Shown in pieces: positions 8,395 through 15,803 of a DNA stretch of 64,000 nucleotides. Under the pieces are notes generated by a model. It had not been told where the DNA came from, ran no database searches, and saw only the letters and a list, made by a program, of their open reading frames with translations. Position numbers and translations under genes: made by a program. This DNA comes from Leisingera sp. ANG59 (GTDB lineage Bacteria > Pseudomonadota > Alphaproteobacteria > Rhodobacterales > Rhodobacteraceae), in assembly GCF_013317235.1 (NCBI RefSeq), contig NZ_WLCM01000005.1, positions 29,146-93,145 of the forward strand, read 5' to 3'. Each line of letters opens with the position of its first letter. Position 1 is the stretch's first letter.

Positions 8395-8465
8395 CGTCTT
8401 TTCCGGGTCAAGGGCCGCGCAGCGGCGGCGCACAGGCGCCGTTCACCCTTGACGCGGAAAAGACG
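8395..8465. repeat. Long imperfect inverted repeat (20-bp arms)
   Basis: The arms at 8395-8414 (CGTCTTTTCCGGG...) and 8446-8465 (...CGGAAAAGACG) are complementary at 19 of 20 positions. They enclose a 31-base GC-rich centre that can itself pair locally (GGCGC around ACA with GGCGCC). The structure lies in the 377-base gap between the nucleoside transporter and the first TauE gene and covers no convincing gene. It resembles a small REP- or MITE-like element, but no target duplication or other copy was seen in the window. Confidence 0.6.
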
Positions 8466-8486
8466 CAGGCACACTTGGCATGGCCA

Positions 8487-8512
8487 TCTGAGGGGCAGCC
8501 CTGCCCCTCAGA
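8487..8512. repeat. 26-bp palindrome
   Basis: TCTGAGGGGCAG (8487-8498) and CTGCCCCTCAGA (8501-8512) are perfectly complementary around CC. A shorter stem of the same GGGGC/GCCCC flavour occurs at 11455-11473. No T-run follows, so simple termination is unlikely. Confidence 0.65.
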
Positions 8513-8548
8513 GGCCTCTCAGCAGAACCTCTTTCCGCTGCACGCAGT

Positions 8549-8575
8549 GCGGCGCCCGGCCCAAGGCCGCCAAGG
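8549..8575. repeat. 27-bp dispersed repeat, copy 2
   Basis: This is identical to 301-327. The remaining bases to 8710 contain no gene that I can support. Confidence 0.7.
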
Positions 8576-8710
8576 CGAAGGGCCATGCCCTTCACCTGCA
8601 GGCGCGGGAGCACCTGCCCTTAGGTCCAGTTCACCACACTCTGTCGGTCCTGTCCGCCGCAGTGCCGCCTGGCCGGTTGACCCCTTGCGTTCTGATTGCT
8701 GTATGTCCCC

Positions 8711-9634
8711 ATGCACGTGTTCCTTCCCATCGCCGAAGTCTCTGTCAACTTTCTGCTGCTCTTGGGCATCGGCGGCGCTGTGGGCGTGCTGTCGGGCATG
8801 TTCGGGGTCGGCGGCGGCTTTCTGATTACGCCGCTCCTGTTCCTGATCGGCATTCCGCCAGGGGTTGCGGTTGCCACCTCCGCCAACCAGGTGGTGGCCT
8901 CCTCCGTGTCCGGCCTGATGGCGCATTTCCGGCGCCGCACGGTGGACCTCAAGATGGGCTACGTGCTGCTTGGCGGCGGGCTTCTGGGCGCCGCGCTGGG
9001 GATGGCGGTCTTCAACTGGCTCAAGCAGCTGGGCCAGGTCGATCTCGCCGTGCAGCTGTGCTACGTGCTGTTCCTTGGCGTGATCGGCGCGCTGATGTTC
9101 GTCGAAAGCGTCAACGCAATCCGCAAGGCCAGGAAGGCCGGCGGCGTTTCCGCCTACAAGCGGCGCCAGCGGTCCTGGGTGCACGCCCTGCCCTACAAGA
9201 TGCGGTTCAAGGCGTCCGGGCTCTATATTTCGGTGATCCCGCCGGTCCTGGTCGGATTAGGCGTTGGCATCCTCTCAGCGATTATGGGAGTCGGCGGCGG
9301 CTTCATCATGGTTCCTGCGATGATCTACATCCTCGGCATGCCGACCAAGGTAGTGATCGGCACCTCGCTGTTCCAGATCATCTTTGTCGCCGGGTTCACC
9401 ACGGTGATGCATGCCACCACCAACCAGACGGTGGACGTGGTGCTGGCGTTGTTCCTGCTGGCGGGCGGCGTTGCGGGCGCCCAGTTGGGCACCCTGATCG
9501 GCGCCAGGCTCAGGGCAGAGCAGCTGCGGGTGCTGCTGGCCCTGCTGGTGCTGTCGGTCTCGGTCAAGATCGCCTTCGAGCTGCTGCTGGAACCCACCGA
9601 CCTGTTTTCCTTGACCGTGCTCAATCTGCCCTGA
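8711..9634 (+). CDS. TauE/SafE family membrane transporter, first tandem copy
   Basis: The 307-residue protein has about eight hydrophobic segments. It carries the family's duplicated glycine-rich motif, GMFGVGGGFLITPLL near residue 35 and AIMGVGGGFIMVPAMIYILGMPTKVVIGTSLFQ near residue 195. Members are thought to export sulfite, sulfoacetate or other organosulfur anions. The ATG at 8711 fits the paralogue downstream (MHVFLPIAEVSVN against MQIYLPIAEVSVN); a TTG five codons earlier is an alternative. A basic loop, KARKAGGVSAYKRRQR, separates the two halves. The substrate cannot be told from sequence. Confidence 0.9.
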   Translation: MHVFLPIAEVSVNFLLLLGIGGAVGVLSGMFGVGGGFLITPLLFLIGIPPGVAVATSANQVVASSVSGLMAHFRRRTVDLKMGYVLLGGGLLGAALGMAVFNWLKQLGQVDLAVQLCYVLFLGVIGALMFVESVNAIRKARKAGGVSAYKRRQRSWVHALPYKMRFKASGLYISVIPPVLVGLGVGILSAIMGVGGGFIMVPAMIYILGMPTKVVIGTSLFQIIFVAGFTTVMHATTNQTVDVVLALFLLAGGVAGAQLGTLIGARLRAEQLRVLLALLVLSVSVKIAFELLLEPTDLFSLTVLNLP

Positions 9635-9743
9635 ATCGCCGGCCGGCAGCTATAAGTCCAGTTTGCAACGGCAAATCAGTCCTGCACGCTGCAGAGCGGC
9701 ATAGATCATTGATTTTTGATATGACTGCGGTTTAACAAAGAAC

Positions 9744-10667
9744 ATGCAGATCTACCTTCCCATAGCTGAGGTCTCAGTGAATGCCTTCCTTCTCCTGGGC
9801 CTTGGGGGAATGGTCGGGGTTCTCTCGGGCATGTTCGGAGTTGGCGGCGGCTTCCTGATGACGCCGCTTCTGTTCTTTATCGGCATCCCGCCCGCGGTGG
9901 CGGTGGCCACCGAGGCGAACCAGATCGTCGCTTCCTCCTTCTCCGGCGTGCTGGCTCATTTCCGAAGGCGCACGGTCGACATCAAGATGGGACTGGTGCT
10001 GCAGGCCGGCGGCCTGATGGGCGCGGCGCTGGGGGTTGTGGTGTTCAACTACCTCAAGGCGCTCGGCCAGGTCGATCTGCTGGTCAAGCTCTGCTACGTC
10101 GTCTTCCTGGGCGTGGTCGGCGGGCTGATGTTCATCGAAAGCCTGAACGCGATCCGCAAATCCAAGAAGGCAGGCGGCGCCGCCCCTGCGGCCCGGCGCC
10201 AGCGCGGCTGGGTTCATGCGCTGCCGTTCAAGATGCGGTTCCGCACGTCGGGCCTCTATATCTCGGTGATCCCGCCCATTCTGGTCGGCGTCTGCGTCGG
10301 CATCCTGGCGGCGATCATGGGCGTCGGCGGCGGCTTCATCATGGTGCCCGCGATGATCTATATCCTCGGCATGCCGACCAAGGTTGTTGTCGGCACCTCG
10401 CTGTTCCAGATCATCCTGGTCACCGGCTTCACCACCATGCTGCACGCCACCACCAACTATACCGTGGACATCGTGCTGGCGGTCCTGCTGCTGATCGGCG
10501 GCGTGGTCGGCGCCCAGATCGGCACCCGCATCGGCGTCTACCTGAAAGCCGAGCAGCTGCGCATTCTGCTGGCGCTGATGGTCATCGCGGTCTGCGTGAA
10601 ACTGGGTCTCGACCTGCTGCTGCAACCCTCCGAGCTGTTCACGCTCGGCGAAGCGGGGGGCCACTGA
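9744..10667 (+). CDS. TauE/SafE family membrane transporter, second tandem copy
   Basis: This 307-residue protein is closely similar to the preceding gene over its full length and has the same length, so the pair arose by tandem duplication. Both glycine motifs are kept (GMFGVGGGFLMTPLLFFIGIPP and the second-half IMGVGGGFIMVPAMIYILGMPT). The linker is changed to KSKKAGGAAPAARRQR and the C-terminus ends SELFTLGEAGGH. The next gene begins one base after its stop, so this copy is linked with the TIGR02186 protein. A 109-base gap separates the copies, which may be expressed separately. Confidence 0.9.
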   Translation: MQIYLPIAEVSVNAFLLLGLGGMVGVLSGMFGVGGGFLMTPLLFFIGIPPAVAVATEANQIVASSFSGVLAHFRRRTVDIKMGLVLQAGGLMGAALGVVVFNYLKALGQVDLLVKLCYVVFLGVVGGLMFIESLNAIRKSKKAGGAAPAARRQRGWVHALPFKMRFRTSGLYISVIPPILVGVCVGILAAIMGVGGGFIMVPAMIYILGMPTKVVVGTSLFQIILVTGFTTMLHATTNYTVDIVLAVLLLIGGVVGAQIGTRIGVYLKAEQLRILLALMVIAVCVKLGLDLLLQPSELFTLGEAGGH

Positions 10668-10668
10668 T

Positions 10669-11454
10669 ATGCGCAAGCTGCTGCTTTCCGCCCTGACCGC
10701 CGCCGCCCTGGCGCTGCTGCCGCAGTCCGCGGCTTTGGCCGCCAAGGAAGAGGTGGTCCTGGGCCTCAGCCAGGACCGCGTGGCAATTACCGCCACATTC
10801 GATGGCTCTGAAATCCTGATCTTCGGCGCTGTCAAGCGCGAGACGCCGATCCCCTCTGACGAGCCGCTGCAGGTGGTGGTCGCGGTCTCCGGCCCGGCCC
10901 CCTCCGTCATGGTGCGGCGCAAGGAGAAGAAGCTGGGGATCTGGGTCAATGTGGACAGCGTACTGGTCGACTCGGCACCGGCATTTTATGCCGTGGCCAC
11001 CAGCGCCCCCTTTAAACAGGTGCTGACCGACACCGAAGACCTGCGCTACCGGGTGTCCATCAAACGCGCGATCCGCTCAGTGGGTGCGGCCATGCACATC
11101 CGTGGCGCCCAGGCTTTTGCCGATGCGGTGATGCGGATCCGCGAGAAGAACGGCCTCTATTCCCTGCGTGAGAATACCGTGGCGGTGGATGAACAGACCC
11201 TGTTCCGCACCGCGATCAAGATGCCCGCCGACCTGACAGAGGGCGATTACCAGACCCGCATCTTCCTCACCCGCGGCGGCGAGGTGGTGTCGAGCTACGA
11301 GACCACCATCGACGTGCGCAAGGTGGGGCTGGAACGGTTCCTCTATTCGCTCTCGCGCGAGCAGCCGTTCCTCTACGGCCTGATGTCGCTGGCGATTGCA
11401 ATTGCCGCTGGCTGGGGGGCCTCAGCCGCGTTTAGCCTGCTGCGCAACCGGTAG
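10669..11454 (+). CDS. TIGR02186-type membrane-anchored periplasmic protein
   Basis: The 261-residue protein has an N-terminal signal peptide (MRKLLLSALTAAALALLPQS, then AALA), a beta-rich periplasmic body starting KEEVVLGLSQDRVAITATF, and one C-terminal membrane helix (GLMSLAIAIAAGWGASAAF) with a short basic tail. This is the layout of the alphaproteobacterial TIGR02186 family, which I recall as being found beside TauE/SafE transporters. The tight coupling to the second TauE copy suggests a partner or periplasmic accessory of that exporter. Its biochemical role is unknown. Confidence 0.8.
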   Translation: MRKLLLSALTAAALALLPQSAALAAKEEVVLGLSQDRVAITATFDGSEILIFGAVKRETPIPSDEPLQVVVAVSGPAPSVMVRRKEKKLGIWVNVDSVLVDSAPAFYAVATSAPFKQVLTDTEDLRYRVSIKRAIRSVGAAMHIRGAQAFADAVMRIREKNGLYSLRENTVAVDEQTLFRTAIKMPADLTEGDYQTRIFLTRGGEVVSSYETTIDVRKVGLERFLYSLSREQPFLYGLMSLAIAIAAGWGASAAFSLLRNR

Positions 11455-11474
11455 AGAGGGGCGCTGCCCCTCTT
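11455..11474 (+). terminator. Hairpin directly after the TIGR02186 gene
   Basis: AGAGGGGC (11455-11462) and GCCCCTCT (11466-11473) pair around GCT directly after the stop codon. Only TT follows, so it may be a stability hairpin rather than an efficient terminator. Confidence 0.5.
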
Positions 11475-11496
11475 GGCCTGACAGCCAATTCACTCC

Positions 11497-11520
11497 GAGT
11501 ATTTTGCTGCACAGAAGAAG
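11497..11520 (+). repeat. GAGTATTT...AGAAGAAG dispersed element
   Basis: The core GAGTATTTTGCTGCACAGAAG resembles copies at 43223-43245 (reverse strand) and 54526-54578 (two facing copies). All lie near gene ends. This is a short interspersed motif that I associate with Rhodobacteraceae genomes. Confidence 0.55.
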
Positions 11521-11655
11521 GCCCTGGTTCTACGTTCTGAAACTACTCCCGTCCCGATGCCCTGCAGGCGGCCTTGCCGCCGGGAGGGGAGACGCGCGGT
11601 GCTACACCCAACGGGAGCGGTGCATACTGGATGCACCAGCGACGGGCGGGAGAGC

Positions 11656-12393
11656 CTAGCCGCGGCCGATATAAGGCATCTTGGTCGCCATCACCGTCAT
11701 GAACTGGACATTGGCCTCCAGCGGCAGATTGGCCATATGCAGCACCGACTTCGCCGCATCCTCCACCGAAAAGGTGTGCATCGGTTCCCCGTCCGGGTTG
11801 GCCTCGGCGTGGCGCTGGGTCAGGTCCTCGACCATCGGCGTACGGGTGTTGCCGATATCGATCTGGCCGCAGGCGATATCAAAGGGGCGCCCGTCCAGTG
11901 ACAGGCTTTTGGTTAGCCCGGTGATTGCCGCCTTGGTGGCCGCGTAGGGCGCCGAATGGGGCCGCGGCACATGGGCGGCGATGGAGCCGTTATTGATGAT
12001 CCGCCCGCCCTGCGGCGCCTGATGACGCATCTGCCTGAAGGCCGCGCGGGCAGTCAGATACATGCCGGTGAGGTTCACATTTACCGAGGCGAACCAGTCT
12101 TCCAGCGGGATCTCTTCAATGGTGCCGGGCGGGGTGAAGATGCCCGCGTTGTTGAACAGAACATCCAGCCGCCCCGCCGCCATCGCAAAGCTGTTGACCG
12201 CATGATCGACCGCGGCCGGATCGGTCACATCGCCGGGCAGCACATGGGCATTGGCATTTCCCTGCGCCACCTCCTCGAGCTTTTCCGCCCGGCGGGCGGT
12301 CAGGCCGACCTGCCAGCCCTCGGCCAGGAACAGCTCTGCAACAGCCCGGCCGATGCCGGAGCTGGCGCCGGTGATTAGGATTGATTTGCTCAT
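11656..12393 (-). CDS. Short-chain dehydrogenase/reductase
   Basis: This is a 245-residue classical SDR. It has the cofactor motif TGASSGIGRAVAEL near residues 7-20 and the NNAG segment (FNNAGIFTPP) near residue 85. The catalytic Tyr-x-x-x-Lys is in SAPYAATKAAITGL near residue 150, with an upstream Ser in the NNGSIAA segment. The Arg-rich turn after the first strand (LTARRAEKLE) suggests NADP preference. It starts inside the end of the RecD-like helicase gene (ATGA overlap at 12390-12393), so the two are co-transcribed. The substrate is unknown. Confidence 0.88.
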   Translation of the reverse strand: MSKSILITGASSGIGRAVAELFLAEGWQVGLTARRAEKLEEVAQGNANAHVLPGDVTDPAAVDHAVNSFAMAAGRLDVLFNNAGIFTPPGTIEEIPLEDWFASVNVNLTGMYLTARAAFRQMRHQAPQGGRIINNGSIAAHVPRPHSAPYAATKAAITGLTKSLSLDGRPFDIACGQIDIGNTRTPMVEDLTQRHAEANPDGEPMHTFSVEDAAKSVLHMANLPLEANVQFMTVMATKMPYIGRG

Positions 12394-13928
12394 GCCGGGG
12401 TCTCCTCCTGTGCTTCCAGCGTCAGCGCCGCGGCAGGCACCGCCTTCAGGTCATCCACCGGCAGCGGGCCGGTGGGCTTGGCCAGCCGGTTTCGGACCAC
12501 CCAAATCAGCCGTTCCTGCGCGCGGGTAATCGCCACATAGGCCAGCCGCTTCCACAGCGGCTGCCCCGCCTCCACCCGGCCCATGCGGGCAGCGGCATAG
12601 ATATCGGGGGCAAAGACCTGGGTGGTGTCCCACTGGCTGCCCTGCGCCTTGTGGATGGTCACCGCCGCGCCATGCAGGAAGGCGGCGCCCATGCGGGCCG
12701 CATAGGGGATGAAGGGCTCTTCCTCATCCGGCTTCTCGATTTTGACGATGGAGGCGGCGGAGACCTGCGGATCCTCTGCCCCCATCACATGCAAGCGGGA
12801 AAACCCCGGTTTGCGGCCCGCGCCAAGGTAGATCACCTGCGCCCCTTTGATTAGCCCGCGGGCCTCCAGGTCCAGGCGTTTCTTGCGGTGTTTCACCGGC
12901 AGCTCGATGCCGTCGCAGATCAGCGGTTCCCCGGCGATCAGTTCATCCTCCGGCGCGCCATGCACAGTACGGAAGGCATTGATCAACCGGATGCGGGTAT
13001 TGTTGCGCCAGACCAGCACCGGAGAGCGCGCCATCAGGTCGACCTCCACCCGCTGGCCCCAAACCACGCGGTCATCGCGGCGTGCGGTGTCTTCGATCAT
13101 CCGCTCGAAATCCTCGAAGCCCAGCTGCGGGTCGGCCAGCGCATGGGCCAGGTCCAGGATCGGGTTGCCCGCCTCCTGCCGGTGGATGCGGTTCAGGATC
13201 AGGCGCCGCGGCTCCGGCAGCGCATCAAACACCATCGACCCCGACTGGTTCACCGGCGCCAGCTGCGCCGGGTCGCCGAACAGGATTAGGTTCGGGAAAA
13301 TCTCCTTCAGATCCTCGAACTGGCGGTCGTCCAGCATCGAGGCCTCATCGACAAAGCCGATGTCCAGCGGCTCCTCGCGCCGCTTCCAGCCGGTGATGAA
13401 GTCGGAGCCGCGCAAGCCGGCGGCAGCGAGGGCGCCGGGGATCGACTTGTTCTTCTCGTAAAAGGCGGCGGCACGGGCCAGCGCCTCCTCTGTCAGCCCT
13501 TCGATTTCGGGCTGATCGCCCTGCCCGGCCAGCCATTCGGCGATCTTCTCAAACTCAGGGTCGTAGACCGGCGTGTAGAGAATGCGGTGGATGGTGGTCG
13601 CGGGCACCCCGCGCAGGCGCAGCACGCTGGCGGCCTTGTTGGTCGGCGCCAGGATCGCCAGGGTGCGGCGGTCGTCGCCTTTTTTGCGGCTTTCGTAGTC
13701 GCCGGAGACAACTTCGACCCCGGATTGCTCCAGTGCCTTGTAAAGCTCAGCCAGCAGCAGGGTCTTGCCTGATCCCGCCTTGCCGATCACCGCCATCACC
13801 CCGGCATCGCCGCGGGGCGGTTGCAACAGCCCGTCATCAAGGTCCACCCCTGCCTGGCGCAGGAGCTCGGTCACGCTGTTATAAGCGGTGGCCTGGTCAT
13901 CGGAAAACTGTACGGGCAGAGCTGTCAT
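12390..13928 (-). CDS. RecD-like ATP-dependent DNA helicase (AAA_30/UvrD_C_2)
   Basis: The 512-residue superfamily 1B helicase has Walker A in MAVIGKAGSGKTLLLAEL near residue 50, motif Ia in ILAPTNKAASVLR, motif II as DIGFVDEASMLDDRQ, motif III as LILFGDPAQLAPVNQSG and a C-terminal UvrD_C_2 end, GAAVTIHKAQGSQWDTT with VAITRAQERLIWV. It lacks the N-terminal region of full RecD, like the stand-alone RecD2-type or Pif1-like helicases of alphaproteobacteria. No RecB or RecC is nearby. The role in replication or repair is inferred only from the family. Confidence 0.9.
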   Translation of the reverse strand: MTALPVQFSDDQATAYNSVTELLRQAGVDLDDGLLQPPRGDAGVMAVIGKAGSGKTLLLAELYKALEQSGVEVVSGDYESRKKGDDRRTLAILAPTNKAASVLRLRGVPATTIHRILYTPVYDPEFEKIAEWLAGQGDQPEIEGLTEEALARAAAFYEKNKSIPGALAAAGLRGSDFITGWKRREEPLDIGFVDEASMLDDRQFEDLKEIFPNLILFGDPAQLAPVNQSGSMVFDALPEPRRLILNRIHRQEAGNPILDLAHALADPQLGFEDFERMIEDTARRDDRVVWGQRVEVDLMARSPVLVWRNNTRIRLINAFRTVHGAPEDELIAGEPLICDGIELPVKHRKKRLDLEARGLIKGAQVIYLGAGRKPGFSRLHVMGAEDPQVSAASIVKIEKPDEEEPFIPYAARMGAAFLHGAAVTIHKAQGSQWDTTQVFAPDIYAAARMGRVEAGQPLWKRLAYVAITRAQERLIWVVRNRLAKPTGPLPVDDLKAVPAAALTLEAQEETPA

Positions 13929-13991
13929 GGCGCGACCCTACAGCCGCGGGGCCGGGTCCGCCAGAGGCAGCGGCCCCGGATTGCGGATCTG

Positions 13992-14633
13992 TCAGGCCGT
14001 AAGCGCCAAGGGCATCGCAGCCCCTGCCCCGCCAAACGAACGGTCGAACCAGAGCTGCGAAAGCTCCTGCGCGATGCCCGCCTTGGCGGCGACGTTCAAG
14101 TAGACCTCAGGCGCGTATTCCCAAAGGCCCAGGCAGATGCGGTCCCGCCCTTCGCCCTGGGTGCCGATCACCTCTGGGCTGAACCCCAGGCTGCGGTAGA
14201 TCCGTACCATGCGGCGGTCGAAGACACCTGCGAAATGCGCGACGGAGAAGTTGCGCATGATCTCGACCCCGCCCAGGGTCAGCGCGCCGGCCACGTTTCG
14301 GCCAGCCTCGCGTGACAGGCAGAACCGGGTGCATTCCCAGATCAGCGGGCTGCTGATGGGCACACCGCCTGCGAGATCCAGAAAGATCTCATTAACCATA
14401 ACCGGGCCGGTGGTGGGCAGGAACCGCATGGAGCCGCCGTGGCTGCCATCGGGCATTTCCCAGATCACATAAAGCGGGTCGAGCGCGTCATACTGATCCC
14501 GTTCCTCGCCGTTCCGGTCCACTTGCACGTCCCAGCCCAGCCGGGCCTGGAACTGGTCCGCCCGGTCCCGGAACATCGACTGCGCCAGGGAAGCGTGAGC
14601 GTGAAGATCGCGGCCATAGATAAAACGAAGCAT
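13992..14633 (-). CDS. luxI: Acyl-homoserine-lactone synthase, LuxI family
   Basis: The 213-residue protein shows the LuxI hallmarks: an N-terminal LGWDV tryptophan, the acidic pair in DQYDALDP, the arginine in GGSMRFLPTTGP, and Glu plus Arg in WECTRFCLS. It makes acyl-homoserine lactones from S-adenosylmethionine and acyl-carrier protein or acyl-CoA; the acyl length cannot be read from sequence. The start at 14633 puts MLRFIYGRD first, as in the family. luxR lies directly upstream on the same strand with 92 bases between, matching the R-I order of the roseobacter PgaR/PgaI type. Confidence 0.93.
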   Translation of the reverse strand: MLRFIYGRDLHAHASLAQSMFRDRADQFQARLGWDVQVDRNGEERDQYDALDPLYVIWEMPDGSHGGSMRFLPTTGPVMVNEIFLDLAGGVPISSPLIWECTRFCLSREAGRNVAGALTLGGVEIMRNFSVAHFAGVFDRRMVRIYRSLGFSPEVIGTQGEGRDRICLGLWEYAPEVYLNVAAKAGIAQELSQLWFDRSFGGAGAAMPLALTA

Positions 14634-14672
14634 GATTTGTCCCCTTCTGGTTGAACAGTGGGAACAGGGTAC

Positions 14673-14683
14673 GGTTATTAACC
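14673..14683. promoter_or_regulatory. Candidate operator in the luxI promoter region
   Basis: GGTTATTAACC is an 11-bp palindrome located 39 bases upstream of the luxI ATG, within the luxR-luxI gap. It does not match the classical 20-bp lux box, so LuxR binding is only a possibility. The 12-base string GATTGTGGTTAA beside it is nearly repeated at the end of luxR. Confidence 0.35.
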
Positions 14684-14725
14684 ACAATCTCAGAGGGTAT
14701 TTACGATGATATTCGCAACCGGTCG

Positions 14726-15445
14726 TTAAACCACAATCAAACCAAGCGACGTCGCTCGGGCAATCGAATGGGTGGTATTGATTGCCCCCAGCTTGAACCG
14801 GGCGCTTTCGATGTAGACGCGCAGCGTGTGCTCCGAGATCGAAAGGGTCTTTGCCACCTGCGCGCGGCTGTAGCCGATCGCCAGCAGGGTCAGCGCGTCC
14901 ACCTCCCGCGGCGACAGCGGCTGGGCCTGATCCGGGCTGCGGTCGGGTTCGAACTCCAACGCCTTGCGGTTGAAGTAATGCGCGATCAGAATCATGTCAC
15001 GGCTGTAGCGCTCAGTCAGCTTTTCCCAGGTTTCATCGTCGCAGTTATGGCTGACAGTGAACACGGCAAACTGCCCGTTGGGCCCGCGGACCGGGATCGA
15101 GTAGCCCTGGTTGCCAACCCCGTGCTCCAGCGCATCCTTCAGAAATTCGCGGGCCGGTTTCGGCGACCAGTCCAGACGTTTCCAGTCAACCGGGTGAAAG
15201 CGCTGATAGCAGCCGGCCACAACCGGATCGACGCGGACATAGGCCCTTTCCTGGTAACGTGCGACCCAAGCCTGCGGATATGTGCCGAAGTGGTAGTGGT
15301 CTCCGGCGCTGTCGACCCAATGGTACATGGCATGGTCGACGCCAAACACTGTGCAGACCTGCTCGATGATCTGCTGAAGACCATCAAGGGTACCGGTGGC
15401 GTCCAGCGCCTCAAGAATACGGTCCAGTTCCGCTTTGCCTGCCAT
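14726..15445 (-). CDS. luxR: LuxR-family autoinducer-responsive regulator
   Basis: The 239-residue protein has an N-terminal autoinducer-binding domain over about residues 15-160. It keeps the conserved Trp, Tyr, Asp-Pro, Trp and Gly positions (HAMYHWVD, RVDPVV, PVDWKRLDW, GNQGYSIPV). A LuxR-type helix-turn-helix follows from about residue 172, LSPREVDALTLLAIGYSRAQV then HTLRVYIESARFKLGA. It should bind the lactone made by the adjacent LuxI and control luxI and other targets. In related roseobacters this pair controls antibiotic production or motility, but no such genes are in the window. Confidence 0.92.
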   Translation of the reverse strand: MAGKAELDRILEALDATGTLDGLQQIIEQVCTVFGVDHAMYHWVDSAGDHYHFGTYPQAWVARYQERAYVRVDPVVAGCYQRFHPVDWKRLDWSPKPAREFLKDALEHGVGNQGYSIPVRGPNGQFAVFTVSHNCDDETWEKLTERYSRDMILIAHYFNRKALEFEPDRSPDQAQPLSPREVDALTLLAIGYSRAQVAKTLSISEHTLRVYIESARFKLGAINTTHSIARATSLGLIVV

Positions 15446-15803
15446 GGTTCGCTTGCCGCCGTAATTCGCTGCCTTGAATGTGATTGCCGCAATACCCGTT
15501 GCTTAAGGCATGGCATACAACTTCGGCTTTTCATGCAGCGGCTAAGTTACTCTAGTCAATGACACTTCTGACTCATTGGTCAAAAAATGGCCAAAAGGCG
15601 CCGCTCATAGGTGTTCTGGAGCAGCCGCATGCCATCTAAGGTTTATCCCACTTGCACTTTTCGGCGCAACCCTCCCCAAAAATAGCGGGCCATTCGCGGC
15701 TAAGCTACTGAAAGAAAGACTGATAAATAGAAACTCCCGCGAAACGCCTGGAGCGATTCGCGGGAGCCCCTGTTTGCCTTAAGATTTCAGTGCCAAGCCG
15801 CCC
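15446..15803. other. Gene-free stretch between luxR and ccr
   Basis: I see no convincing gene here. The stretch holds an inverted repeat CAATGA-N10-TCATTG (15557-15562 and 15573-15578), 111 bases upstream of luxR, which could be an operator. A direct repeat GCGGCTAAG(T/C)TACT occurs at 15538-15551 and 15706-15719. The ccr terminator lies at 15734-15766. Confidence 0.5.
15734..15766 (-). terminator. Terminator of ccr
   Basis: CTCCCGCGAA and TTCGCGGGAG form a perfect 10-bp stem with a 13-base loop. On the minus strand it is followed by TTTCTATTT, 37 bases after the ccr stop. Confidence 0.8.

Noticed and set aside
14633-14725. Classical lux box upstream of luxI
   Set aside because: No 20-bp palindrome of the ACCTGTAGGATCGTACAGGT type was found; only shorter inverted repeats are present.
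15576-15782. 68-residue plus-strand frame in the luxR-ccr gap
   Set aside because: It has no ribosome site and runs through the ccr terminator, and its composition is unlike the genes around it.
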